64,000 bases of DNA from Pandoraea thiooxydans (GTDB taxonomy: Bacteria > Pseudomonadota > Gammaproteobacteria > Burkholderiales > Burkholderiaceae), in the NCBI RefSeq assembly GCF_001931675.1, contig NZ_CP014839.1, positions 3,162,001 to 3,226,000 on the forward strand, written 5' to 3'. A program made the position numbers and the translations under genes. The notes beneath the pieces were generated by a model. It was not told where the DNA came from and ran no database searches. It worked only from the letters and a program-made list of their open reading frames with translations. Of the stretch, positions 25,630 through 33,447 are shown one piece after another. Numbering within the stretch: the stretch's first letter is position 1; every line of letters begins with the position of its first letter.

Positions 25630-26567
25630 GACTTTGAAGCGCTGGCGCTTGCGTTGGCCCGCCGGCTGAGCGCTTCGATCAATGCGTTCAGCGACGACGG
25701 TGTTTCGATATAGCAGGCATGGCCCGCGCCCTCGATGCGTTGCAGCGGCACGCGCGCGGCCGCCGCGATCGGCTCGCAAGCGGCGGGCGGGGTTATCGCA
25801 TCGGCAGCGCCCACGACGACCTCGACCGGTCCGGCGTAGTCCGTCAGATCGGCAGCCAGATCGGCTTGCGCGAGCAGATGCGTGGCTTGCCGGTAACCGT
25901 CGGGGACGATGCGCGCCATGTTCCATTGGACCCAGGCGCGTGCACCGGGCTCGGCGTGCGGCGCCAGCAGATTGGCGCTGCGCTGGGCCGCCAGGCCGGC
26001 CGGGCCGAGCGATTCGAGCAGAGCCAGGCGCGCGTCGCGCTTGGCCGCGCGTTGCTCGGCCGAGGCGGCGCCGTAGCCGGCCGCGGGCGAACACAGCAGC
26101 AAACCGCTTACGCGCTGCGGCGCCACGCGCGCGAAGGCACCGGCCATCACCGCGCCGAGCGAGTGTCCAACCAGCAGCACACGTTCGATCGCCAGCGCAT
26201 CGAGCCACGCCGCCAGCGCATCGGCATAGTCGGCCGCGACCGGTTCTCGCGCGGCCAGCGGCGCCGACTCGCCATAACCGGGAGCGTCCCAAGCCAGCAC
26301 GCGATGCGCGGCGCCGAGCGCTTCGAGCTGGGCCAGCCACGACGGCGCGCCCGACCCGATGCCGTGCAGCAGCACCAACGGCGTGCCCGCCGTCGATGCG
26401 CCGGCTTCGCGGTAGCCGATCACGCCGACGCGCGTGCTCACGCGGCGCGCCGGGAACGCGGCCAGCCGCTCGAGCAGGGCCGCCGGCGCGCTCGCCAGCA
26501 GGTCCGGCGTGGCGGACGAGGCGCTCGGGGGCGGCGACAAAGGCGCGTCGTTGGCGGTCGAATGCAT
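25626..26567 (-). CDS. Alpha/beta-fold hydrolase
   Basis: 313 residues. HGIGSG oxyanion-hole motif near residue 62, nucleophile elbow LLVGHSLGAVMAG near 135, a late Asp in VVVGAADAITPP, and the final catalytic His in IEGAGHACYIE. The arrangement is that of meta-cleavage-product hydrolases or N-formylmaleamate deformylase (NicD)-like enzymes, a sensible partner for the extradiol dioxygenase of the operon. ATG at 26567 gives a start just before a Ser/Pro-rich leader of about 25 residues. No secretion signal. Confidence 0.87.
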   Translation of the reverse strand: MHSTANDAPLSPPPSASSATPDLLASAPAALLERLAAFPARRVSTRVGVIGYREAGASTAGTPLVLLHGIGSGAPSWLAQLEALGAAHRVLAWDAPGYGESAPLAAREPVAADYADALAAWLDALAIERVLLVGHSLGAVMAGAFARVAPQRVSGLLLCSPAAGYGAASAEQRAAKRDARLALLESLGPAGLAAQRSANLLAPHAEPGARAWVQWNMARIVPDGYRQATHLLAQADLAADLTDYAGPVEVVVGAADAITPPAACEPIAAAARVPLQRIEGAGHACYIETPSSLNALIEALSRRANASASASKS

Positions 26568-26581
26568 GGCGGGTCCTGGCC

Positions 26582-27130
26582 TTAGCGCTTGATCTTGGCC
26601 AGCGGCGAGTCGGGCGGATAGGTGGGCGTGACCGGCTTGGCCGAACCCAGCATCACGCACATCAGCACGTCTTCGTCGCCGATGTTGACTTCGCTGCGGT
26701 AGACACCCGGCGGCACGGAAATCAGGTCGCGGTCCTTGAGCACGGTTTCCCAGGTCTGGCCGTCTTTCTCGCAAATCACTTTGACCTTGCCGCGCAGCAC
26801 GAAGAAGATTTCCTCGACATCGTTATGGATGTGCATCGGCCCGATGTTGCCCGCCGGAATCACCATGGTCGAAAAGGTGAAGTGCCCGGCCGGCACGGTG
26901 TTCACGTCCTTGGCCACGCCCGTGCCGCCAGTGCCGACATAGCGCATTTGGGCGCGCCGGTACTTGGGATCGAAGTCGGCCTGGAACTTCAGGGCGTCCC
27001 AGTCGTAGCGGCGGGTTTCGAGGCGCGCCACGCGCGACTCCAGCCATTGCTCGAAGCTGGTGCCCGGCGCCGGCGCCCAGCTGGCGGCCGCGGGATCGGT
27101 GGACGGGGTGGGGAAATCGGCTTCAGCCAT
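26582..27130 (-). CDS. Cupin-domain protein
   Basis: 182 residues, single cupin. Motif 1 is complete: GPMHIHNDVEEIFFVLRG (two His and one Glu). In motif 2, VPPGVYRSEVN, the fourth ligand His is replaced by Arg, so it may bind metal with three ligands or not at all. Function in the pathway is unclear: dioxygenase, isomerase or ligand sensor. Strong ribosome-binding site AAAGGAG seven bases before ATG 27130. Lies between the second SDR and the hydrolase genes. Confidence 0.85.
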   Translation of the reverse strand: MAEADFPTPSTDPAAASWAPAPGTSFEQWLESRVARLETRRYDWDALKFQADFDPKYRRAQMRYVGTGGTGVAKDVNTVPAGHFTFSTMVIPAGNIGPMHIHNDVEEIFFVLRGKVKVICEKDGQTWETVLKDRDLISVPPGVYRSEVNIGDEDVLMCVMLGSAKPVTPTYPPDSPLAKIKR

Positions 27131-27156
27131 AGTGCACTCCTTTAACGGGTAAGCGA

Positions 27157-27927
27157 TCAGTTCATGACAAAGCCGCCGTTGACCGGCAGCACCTGGCCCG
27201 TGACGAAGCGGGCCGCATCCGAGAGCAGAAACATCACTGGCCCGGTCACGTCGTCGGGCACCTGCGCGCGTTGCAGGGCACGTCCCTGCAGGTATTGCTG
27301 GTGCCGTGCGGCCGGCACATAGGCGGTGGCCTCGACCTCGACCAGTCCGGGCGCGACGGCGTTGACGGTGATGCCGTGCTCGCCAAGCTCGCGCGCCAGC
27401 GAGCGGGTCATGGCGATCACCGCGCCCTTGCTGGCGACGTAGGCGAGCAGGCGCGGCGCGCCCCACAGGGCGGTATCGGAGGCGATATTGACGACACTGG
27501 CGCAGGACGACTGGCGCAGGCTCGGCAAGGCCGCCACGGTCATCAGCCAGGTGCCGCGCACGTTGACATCCATCACGGCGTCCCAGGCATCGAGCGACAA
27601 TTCGGTGGCCAGCTTGCCGCCGGAGTTGGTGATGGCGCCGTTGTTGATCAGCGCATCGATGCCGCCCATCCGTTCGGCGGCGGTTTGCGCGGCGCGCTCG
27701 ACCGACGCCGGGTCGGCCAGATCGAGCGGCACGAACTCGGCGCTTGCGCCTTGCGCACGCAATGCCTGGGCCAGCGCCTGGCCCGGCTCGACGAGAATGT
27801 CGGCGATCGTGACGTGCGCGCCGGCGGCCGCCGCGGCGCGCGCGAAGCTCTCGCCCAGGCCGCGCGCGGCACCGGTGATCAGGACTTTGCGGCCGTGCAG
27901 CGACGATGCGGTAATGGGTTGGCTCAT
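27157..27927 (-). CDS. Classical short-chain dehydrogenase/reductase
   Basis: 256 residues. TGAARGLGES cofactor motif (residues 18-27), NNGAITNSG (NNAG-like), catalytic Ser in NIASDTALWG and an intact Tyr-x-x-x-Lys in YVASKGAV. C terminus PVNGGFVMN. It is a normal NAD(P)-dependent alcohol/keto reductase or dihydrodiol dehydrogenase, in contrast to the other SDR of the operon. A dihydrodiol dehydrogenase role after the Rieske enzyme would fit the neighbourhood but is inference. Confidence 0.9.
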   Translation of the reverse strand: MSQPITASSLHGRKVLITGAARGLGESFARAAAAAGAHVTIADILVEPGQALAQALRAQGASAEFVPLDLADPASVERAAQTAAERMGGIDALINNGAITNSGGKLATELSLDAWDAVMDVNVRGTWLMTVAALPSLRQSSCASVVNIASDTALWGAPRLLAYVASKGAVIAMTRSLARELGEHGITVNAVAPGLVEVEATAYVPAARHQQYLQGRALQRAQVPDDVTGPVMFLLSDAARFVTGQVLPVNGGFVMN

Positions 27928-27944
27928 GATGCGCTCCGTGCGTC

Positions 27945-28727
27945 TCAAACCATGTTCATCGCGGCGCGTGGCACGTAGTGCAGCACGCGGCGTTCGAGCA
28001 GCACCACTGCGGCGTAGGCAACGATGCCGATGAGCGTGAGGCCGGCGATCGAGACAAACACCATCGCGGTGTTGCCCTGGCCTTCGCCGTAGGTCAGCAG
28101 ATAGCCCAGGCCGCGATCGCCACCGACCAGCTCGCCCACCGTGACACCGATCACGGCCAGCGTGGAGGCAATGCGCAAGCCCGAGAAAAGCGCCTGCATG
28201 GCCGACGGAAATTCGACGAAGCGGAACACCTGCCAGCGACGTCCGCTGAGCGCGCGCACCAGATTCACCATGTCGGGATCGACCGAGCGCACCGCACTGA
28301 GCACGTTGATCATGACCGGGAAGAAGACGATCAGCACGGCCACCAGGATCTTCGGATAGACGGTGTAGCCCATCCACATCACGAACAGGGGCGCGAACGC
28401 GACCTTGGGCGCGATCTGCAGCGCCAGGATGTAGGGCGAGAGCATCGCTTCGGTCGACGGCGACAGGCCCAGCGTGACGCCGATCACCACGCCCAGCAGC
28501 GACCCGACGACGAAGCCGGCCACCACTTCGAGCGCGGTCACGCCAATGTTCATCCACAGGTTCTGGGTCTGGAACATGTCGATTGCCTCGCTCACCGTGG
28601 CCGACAGGCGGGGCAGCACGTAGGCCGGTACACCCAGCATTTGCGGCCCCCACTGCCAGAGCGCGGCGAAGGCGATCAGCAGCAAAATGCTGCCGGCGGT
28701 GAGTTGGGCTTTGGTCAGGGCTTTCAT
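27945..28727 (-). CDS. ABC transporter permease (NitT/TauT type)
   Basis: 260 residues with six membrane segments and the EAA loop near residues 163-180 (VRALSGRRWQVFRFVEFPSA). Family of SsuC/TauC/NrtB. Start is set at ATG 28727 because MKALTKAQ resembles other family starts; an ATG at 28778, exactly after the stop of the ATPase gene (TGAATG), would add 17 residues and cannot be excluded. Works with the ATPase at 28779-29651 and the binding protein at 18909-19928. Confidence 0.9.
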   Translation of the reverse strand: MKALTKAQLTAGSILLLIAFAALWQWGPQMLGVPAYVLPRLSATVSEAIDMFQTQNLWMNIGVTALEVVAGFVVGSLLGVVIGVTLGLSPSTEAMLSPYILALQIAPKVAFAPLFVMWMGYTVYPKILVAVLIVFFPVMINVLSAVRSVDPDMVNLVRALSGRRWQVFRFVEFPSAMQALFSGLRIASTLAVIGVTVGELVGGDRGLGYLLTYGEGQGNTAMVFVSIAGLTLIGIVAYAAVVLLERRVLHYVPRAAMNMV

Positions 28728-28778
28728 GAGAGCTTTTTCCGAGAATGTCTTGAAATGTCGCGGCCGATGCCGGGCCAT

Positions 28779-29651
28779 TCAGCCGAGATGGTCCTCGCGG
28801 CCGACGTGCAGCAGGTCCATCAGATGCGCGACGTAATCGTTCATGCGGGCGAGCTTGCGCCGCTGCAGCGGGCTGTCGCGCTCGGGCAGATCGACGGCAA
28901 TCTCTTCGATGATGGTGCCGGGCCGGTCGCTCATGACGAACACGCGGTCCGACAGCGCGATCGCTTCGGTCAGGTCGTGGGTAATCATCAGCGCGGTCTT
29001 GCCTTCGGAGGCGAGCATCTGCGCGAGGTCTTGCTGCAGCACCATCTTGGTTTGCGCATCGAGCGCGGAAAACGGCTCGTCCATCAGCAGCACGTCGGGC
29101 TCGATGGCCAGCGTGCGGGCCAGCGCCGCGCGCTGGCGCATGCCGCCGGAGAGCTGATGCGGGTAGTGCGCCTCGAACCCCTTGAGGTGGCAGCGCTCGA
29201 GCAGGCTGCGTGCCACGCTCTGGCGCTCGGCGCGGGACTTGCCGCGAATCTGCATGCCCAGTTCGATGTTGGCCTGGATCGTGCGCCACGGCATCAGCAG
29301 ATCTTTTTGCAGCATGAAGGCAACGTGCGGGTTCGGGCCGCGCACCGGTTTGCCGCCGACCATGACCTGCCCTTCGCTGGGCGCGTACAGACCCGCGCCC
29401 ATATTGAGCAGCGTGCTCTTGCCGCAGCCGCTGGGACCGATCAGCGAGACGAATTCGCCAGCCTTGATGCCCAGCGACACGTTGGTCACGGCGGTCATCT
29501 CGCCCTTGCCGTGGCGGTTGCGAAAGCGCCGCGTCACGCCTCGGTATTCGATCGCGAAGGCAAGCGGCTCGGCCGCGCCACTCTGAGCGCGCTGCAACGA
29601 CAGTTCACTTGTGCCCACGCTTGACTCTTGCAATTTGATTGACCTGAACAT
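28779..29651 (-). CDS. ABC transporter ATP-binding protein (NitT/TauT type)
   Basis: 290 residues. Walker A GPSGCGKST near residue 74, Q-loop FMLQKDLLMPW, signature LSGGMRQRAALART near 166, Walker B VLLMDEPFSALD, switch His in ITHDLTEA. First gene of the catabolic operon. About 80 bases upstream lies a 22-bp palindrome, probably the operator. The N-terminal 30 residues are variable in the family; ATG at 29651 was used. Confidence 0.93.
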   Translation of the reverse strand: MFRSIKLQESSVGTSELSLQRAQSGAAEPLAFAIEYRGVTRRFRNRHGKGEMTAVTNVSLGIKAGEFVSLIGPSGCGKSTLLNMGAGLYAPSEGQVMVGGKPVRGPNPHVAFMLQKDLLMPWRTIQANIELGMQIRGKSRAERQSVARSLLERCHLKGFEAHYPHQLSGGMRQRAALARTLAIEPDVLLMDEPFSALDAQTKMVLQQDLAQMLASEGKTALMITHDLTEAIALSDRVFVMSDRPGTIIEEIAVDLPERDSPLQRRKLARMNDYVAHLMDLLHVGREDHLG

Positions 29652-29728
29652 GAGACTCCACCATCAGCCCTGGGATATTCGGCATTCGCCGGTCAGAGCG
29701 CGGAAACAGCGTTGCGCTCCGTTTGCTT

Positions 29729-29750
29729 GATGTTCCATATTTGGAACATC
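29729..29750. promoter_or_regulatory. Palindromic operator upstream of the catabolic operon
   Basis: GATGTTCCA, spacer TATT, TGGAACATC: perfect 9-bp arms, centred about 88 bases before the ATG of the ABC ATPase. The core is shared with the sites at 31085-31120 and 31301-31344. Length and symmetry fit an IclR-family dimer; the IclR gene inside the operon is the natural candidate. The remaining sequence between 29652 and 29947 shows no gene. Confidence 0.7.
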
Positions 29751-29947
29751 AATTTACCAATGAATCAATTATAGGACGAAGAAACACGGCCGACTTTGCT
29801 TTTTTCGTCGGTAAAAACCCTAATCCGGGCTTTTACCGACTTCTCGCGAAAGATTGATTTCTCAATGAAACTCGGCGTCCGCACGGCCTTGTCCCGTGTC
29901 CGGAGACGGCGCGGGCACAAAGCGTGCGGACGCAGCCGGCGTACCGC

Positions 29948-31021
29948 TCAGAACGAGTGGTGAACGCCGGTCATGACCACCAGCTGATTGCCGTTGGACG
30001 ACGCGCCGGCGGTGTTGATCGACGCCACCGCGCCGCCCGTGGCACGCTGATAGACGCCGCTGATGTAGATCTGCGTGAGCTTGGAGAACGCATATACGTC
30101 GCCCACCTGGAATTGCGTCCAATGCATCCCCGCAAGGCTGGTGGTCGCCGCGCCCAGCGTGACCCGATTGGCCGGATTGGTGGCGTAGTCGGCACCGGCG
30201 TCATACGATTGGTACGTGTCGGACTGGCCCGGCGATTGGAGCTTGACTCGCGTATAGAGCGCATGCAGCAGCCAGGGCCCGACAGCGTAGGACGCCCCCG
30301 CCCCCATGTTTTCCACATGATCGGCAGCATAGTTCGCCGCCGCTACGCCCTGGAAGGTACTCACGCCGAGGCCGGCGACGTTCGGCGTACGGTTGTTTTC
30401 GTTGGAGTACACGGCTGCGGCTTTCAGCGGACCATTCGCGTAGTGCAGCCCGACGCTGTAGTTGCGTCCGGTGGCGAAGTTGGTGGTGTTGCCGAAGGCG
30501 AACATCGCGCCGACGCTCAGCCCGTTGTAGCTGGGCGAGACGTAGCGCACGGCATTATTGACCTGGACTACCGTGGTGTTGGCCAGCTCGTCGATGTTGC
30601 CGGGGTGGAACATATACCAGTTCTCGCCCAGGTAAGCCGTGCTGAACGGCCCCAGCCAGTCCATGTTGAACAGCGTCATGTGGCCGAGCGTGAGCGTACC
30701 GAGTCGATCCGAGGACAACCCGACGATCGACATGCGGTTGAACATTGAATTGGCGCTCAGCGTCCGGCCGTTGAGCGTGGAAAAGCCGTTTTCCAACTGG
30801 AAGATCGCCTTCAGGCCGCCGCCGAGGTCTTCGGCGCCCCGCAGGCCCCAGCGATCGGGTTGCGTGCCGCCCTGCTCCGCGATCCATTTGCTGTTGCCGC
30901 CCTGGTTGCTGACGTAGGCCACACCGGCGTCCATGCTGCCGTACAACGTCACATTGCTTTGGGCATAAGCCGCTCCGGCGCATGCCAAGGCAAGCGTGAG
31001 CCCCGTAACCACGTGTTTCAT
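29948..31021 (-). CDS. Gram-negative porin (Porin_4 / OmpC-like)
   Basis: 357 residues. Signal peptide MKHVVTGLTLALACAGAAYA with cleavage before QSNVTLYG, the usual start of Burkholderiales porins. It has a GLRGAEDLGGGLKAIFQLE segment and ends in a C-terminal Phe (GVHHSF), needed for outer-membrane assembly. A 16-stranded trimeric beta barrel is expected. The gene lies upstream of the ABC operon on the same strand, under an operator like that of the operon, so it probably admits the same substrate. Confidence 0.93.
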   Translation of the reverse strand: MKHVVTGLTLALACAGAAYAQSNVTLYGSMDAGVAYVSNQGGNSKWIAEQGGTQPDRWGLRGAEDLGGGLKAIFQLENGFSTLNGRTLSANSMFNRMSIVGLSSDRLGTLTLGHMTLFNMDWLGPFSTAYLGENWYMFHPGNIDELANTTVVQVNNAVRYVSPSYNGLSVGAMFAFGNTTNFATGRNYSVGLHYANGPLKAAAVYSNENNRTPNVAGLGVSTFQGVAAANYAADHVENMGAGASYAVGPWLLHALYTRVKLQSPGQSDTYQSYDAGADYATNPANRVTLGAATTSLAGMHWTQFQVGDVYAFSKLTQIYISGVYQRATGGAVASINTAGASSNGNQLVVMTGVHHSF

Positions 31022-31084
31022 CCGCGTTCTCCCGTCGTATCGTTTGAAAAGATCATGAGCCCCGCCATGGGGCCGAGTATCGCG

Positions 31085-31120
31085 TGTTCCATATTTGAAA
31101 CCATATGCTATATATGGAAC
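31085..31120. promoter_or_regulatory. Operator-like inverted repeat upstream of porin
   Basis: GTTCCATAT (31086-31094) and ATATGGAAC (31112-31120) form a 9-bp inverted repeat, 17 bases apart. The left part, TGTTCCATATTTGAAAC, is one base off the operator core at 29732-29747. It lies 64-99 bases before the porin ATG, a promoter position, and suggests common control of the porin and the ABC operon. Confidence 0.6.
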
Positions 31121-31300
31121 GCAATGAAAGCTTAGGCGTCTGGCCCAAATTTGCGAGCGGGACATGCACGAATTGCCTGTCAACCTGGTCTGTGTTAATT
31201 CGCGCGCGTAACCAGTTTGCGCAACGCGTGGCGCGAAGTGCCGTGATGCCGATCGGGCCGTCTCAGCCGGGTCTTGTTATTTGGTCAAGCCAAAGTGATA

Positions 31301-31344
31301 ATATTTGAACGATGTGTTCATATTTGAACATATCGTTCAAATAT
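31301..31344. promoter_or_regulatory. 44-bp compound palindrome before the flavin hydroxylase
   Basis: Outer arms ATATTTGAACGAT (31301-31313) and ATCGTTCAAATAT (31332-31344) are exact inverse complements. Nested at the same centre is TGTTCA-TATT-TGAACA (31315-31330). Only two of the 22 symmetric pairs mismatch. It ends 37 bases before the hydroxylase ATG. It is likely a double site for the IclR regulator encoded just downstream, and it is related to the sites at 29729 and 31085. Confidence 0.7.
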
Positions 31345-31381
31345 CCAACAGCTTGAATCATTTTTCCAAGAGGGACGGCAC

Positions 31382-32527
31382 ATGGCATCTCCATTGATTG
31401 GCATCACCGGCGCTGGCATCGGCGGACTGGCGGCGGCGATTGCATTGCGGCGGCTCGGCTTTGAGGTGGCCGTGTTCGAGCAGGCCGCGCAATTCGCGCG
31501 CGTAGGCGCCGACATCAACCTGACGCCGAACGCGGTGCGCGCACTGGATGGCCTGGGCCTGGGCGTGGGCGAGGCGCTGCGCGAGACGGCCGCGCAGCCG
31601 ACCTATCGCATCAGCCGCATGTGGGACAGCGGCGAAGTCACGTCGAAGCTCGAGATGGCGCGCGCGGCCGAAGAAAGCTATGGCGCGCCGCAATTGACGA
31701 TGCACCGCGCCGACCTGATGCAGGCGCTGGAGAACGCATTGCCCGCGGGCGTGGTGCATCTGGGGAAAAGGGTGAGCACCGTCGGGCAAGGCCGCGACAG
31801 CGTGGAGCTGGCGTTTGCCGACGGCACCACGCACGAGGTGGATGTGCTGATCGGCGCCGATGGCATTCATTCGGCGGTGCGCACGGCGATGTTCGGCCCG
31901 GAGCATCCGGACTTCACCGGAGTAGTCGCGTATCGCGCGGTGGTGCCCGCACAGCGGCTGGCGGGCGTGCCCAACCTGGACGCGTTCACCAAGTGGTGGG
32001 GACCGGCGCCCGAGAGCCAGATCGTGACATTCCCGTTGAACCGGGGGCGCGATATCTTCATTTTCGCGACGACGCCGCAAGACAGCTGGCGTCACGAGTC
32101 GTGGACCACGCCGGGCAGCGTCGATGAGTTGCGCGCGGCGTATGTCGATTTCCATCCGGAGGCGCGCGCGCTGCTCGAGGCCTGCGACAGCGTGCTGAAG
32201 TCAGCCCTGTATGTGCGCGACCCGCTGCCGGTATGGTCGGCGGGCCGCATGACCCTGCTCGGCGATGCATGTCATCCGATGATGCCGTTCATGGCGCAGG
32301 GCGCGGGTATGGCGATCGAGGATGCTGTGGTACTGTCGCGGCATTTGAGCGGGGTCGATCTGTCGACGCAGGCATCGGTCAGCCAGGCATTGCAGCGCTA
32401 CGAGCAGTCGCGCCGCGAGCGCACCGCACGCGTGCAGATCGGCTCGCGCGGCAATAACTGGCTCAAGGCGGGCGGCAACGCCGACTGGGTGTATGCGTAC
32501 GACGCCTGGCAGGTGCCGCTCGCCTGA
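31382..32527 (+). CDS. FAD-dependent aromatic monooxygenase, NicC-like
   Basis: 381 residues of the class A flavin hydroxylase family. GAGIGGLAAAIAL (residues 10-22) binds FAD; DVLIGADGIHSAVR (DG motif, 153-166) and GRMTLLGDACHPMMPFMAQG (GD motif) follow. TKWWGPAP and the terminal NWL...DWVYAYD resemble 6-hydroxynicotinate 3-monooxygenase (NicC) more than salicylate hydroxylase, from memory of family sequences. It should hydroxylate or oxidatively decarboxylate an aromatic or pyridine acid. The 44-bp palindrome lies just upstream and an IclR gene 58 bases downstream. Confidence 0.88.
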   Translation: MASPLIGITGAGIGGLAAAIALRRLGFEVAVFEQAAQFARVGADINLTPNAVRALDGLGLGVGEALRETAAQPTYRISRMWDSGEVTSKLEMARAAEESYGAPQLTMHRADLMQALENALPAGVVHLGKRVSTVGQGRDSVELAFADGTTHEVDVLIGADGIHSAVRTAMFGPEHPDFTGVVAYRAVVPAQRLAGVPNLDAFTKWWGPAPESQIVTFPLNRGRDIFIFATTPQDSWRHESWTTPGSVDELRAAYVDFHPEARALLEACDSVLKSALYVRDPLPVWSAGRMTLLGDACHPMMPFMAQGAGMAIEDAVVLSRHLSGVDLSTQASVSQALQRYEQSRRERTARVQIGSRGNNWLKAGGNADWVYAYDAWQVPLA

Positions 32528-32585
32528 GCTTGCGACGCAGGGCGATGCCGAGCACGCCCCGCCCGGAATCAACTTTTCGTCGGAT

Positions 32586-33407
32586 ATGCGTATGGAAGAC
32601 AGCGACGTCAAACAGGAGCAACTGGTCTCGCCAGTCATCCGGACTTTCAAGCTGCTGCGGTATTTGGCCGAAGGCGGGTCGAGCGCCAACTTGAGCGACG
32701 TCGGCCGGCGCCTGGACATCAACCGGGTGACGGTCATGCGGCTGCTGGCAACGCTGGAGCACGAAGGCATTATCGAGGCATTGCCCCAAGGCGGGCACCG
32801 CCTTGGGCTGGGTTTTCTGACGCTGGCGTCGACCGCGCTGAGCGAGCATGACATGCTGAGCGCGGCGCGGCGCGTGCTGGCGCGGGTCACCCAGCAAACC
32901 GAACTGTCGAGTTATCTGACCGTGCTGGACGGCGGCCAGGTGCTATACCTGCTCGCGCATACGCCACAGACGCCACTGGTCAGCAACATCCGCGTCGGCA
33001 GCCGCGTCGCGGCACATTTGACTACGCCAGGGCGCGTCATGCTGGCGTATCGGTCTGCCGACGAGGTTCGCGCATTGCTCGGCGACGAGCCGTTGCCGAC
33101 CGCAACCGAACAAAGCGTGAGCAGTTACGCACAACTCGACGAGATGCTTGCGGCCGATCGGGCCCGTGGCTGTGCGTGGAGTTTTTCCGGATTCGAGTCG
33201 AGCATCGATTCGTGTGCGGCGCCAGTGTTCGACACTGCCGGTCAGGCCATCGCCGCGCTCAGCGTGGCCGGCCCGACCGATCGGGTGCGCGGTAGTGCCG
33301 CGCTGCGCGAATCGATCGAGCAGGCGGTCAGGCAAGGCGCGGCCGACCTGTCGAAACTGGTCGGCTATGCACCGGAGCTGCTCCGGAGTGCGGCGCGGGC
33401 CGGCTAG
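32586..33407 (+). CDS. IclR family transcriptional regulator
   Basis: 273 residues: HTH with SDVGRRLDINRVTVMRLLATLEHEG, then an IclR effector domain ending SKLVGYAPELL. It is clearly more distant from the two paralogous IclR proteins of the big operon (it lacks VPGLERGL). ATG at 32586 is chosen; the frame is open upstream to 32493, where it overlaps the hydroxylase gene, and another ATG follows at 32592. Ribosome-binding site weak. Probably controls the hydroxylase in the same orientation through the 44-bp palindrome. Confidence 0.88.
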   Translation: MRMEDSDVKQEQLVSPVIRTFKLLRYLAEGGSSANLSDVGRRLDINRVTVMRLLATLEHEGIIEALPQGGHRLGLGFLTLASTALSEHDMLSAARRVLARVTQQTELSSYLTVLDGGQVLYLLAHTPQTPLVSNIRVGSRVAAHLTTPGRVMLAYRSADEVRALLGDEPLPTATEQSVSSYAQLDEMLAADRARGCAWSFSGFESSIDSCAAPVFDTAGQAIAALSVAGPTDRVRGSAALRESIEQAVRQGAADLSKLVGYAPELLRSAARAG

Positions 33408-33447
33408 GTATTGCTGCCGGGCGATAGGCAACGGCTCGCGTGGCGGC

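Noticed and set aside
27157-29289. 710-codon open frame on the minus strand spanning the second SDR and parts of the permease and ATPase genes
   Set aside because: Only the last 256 codons match a family; the rest is an out-of-frame reading of the ABC genes.
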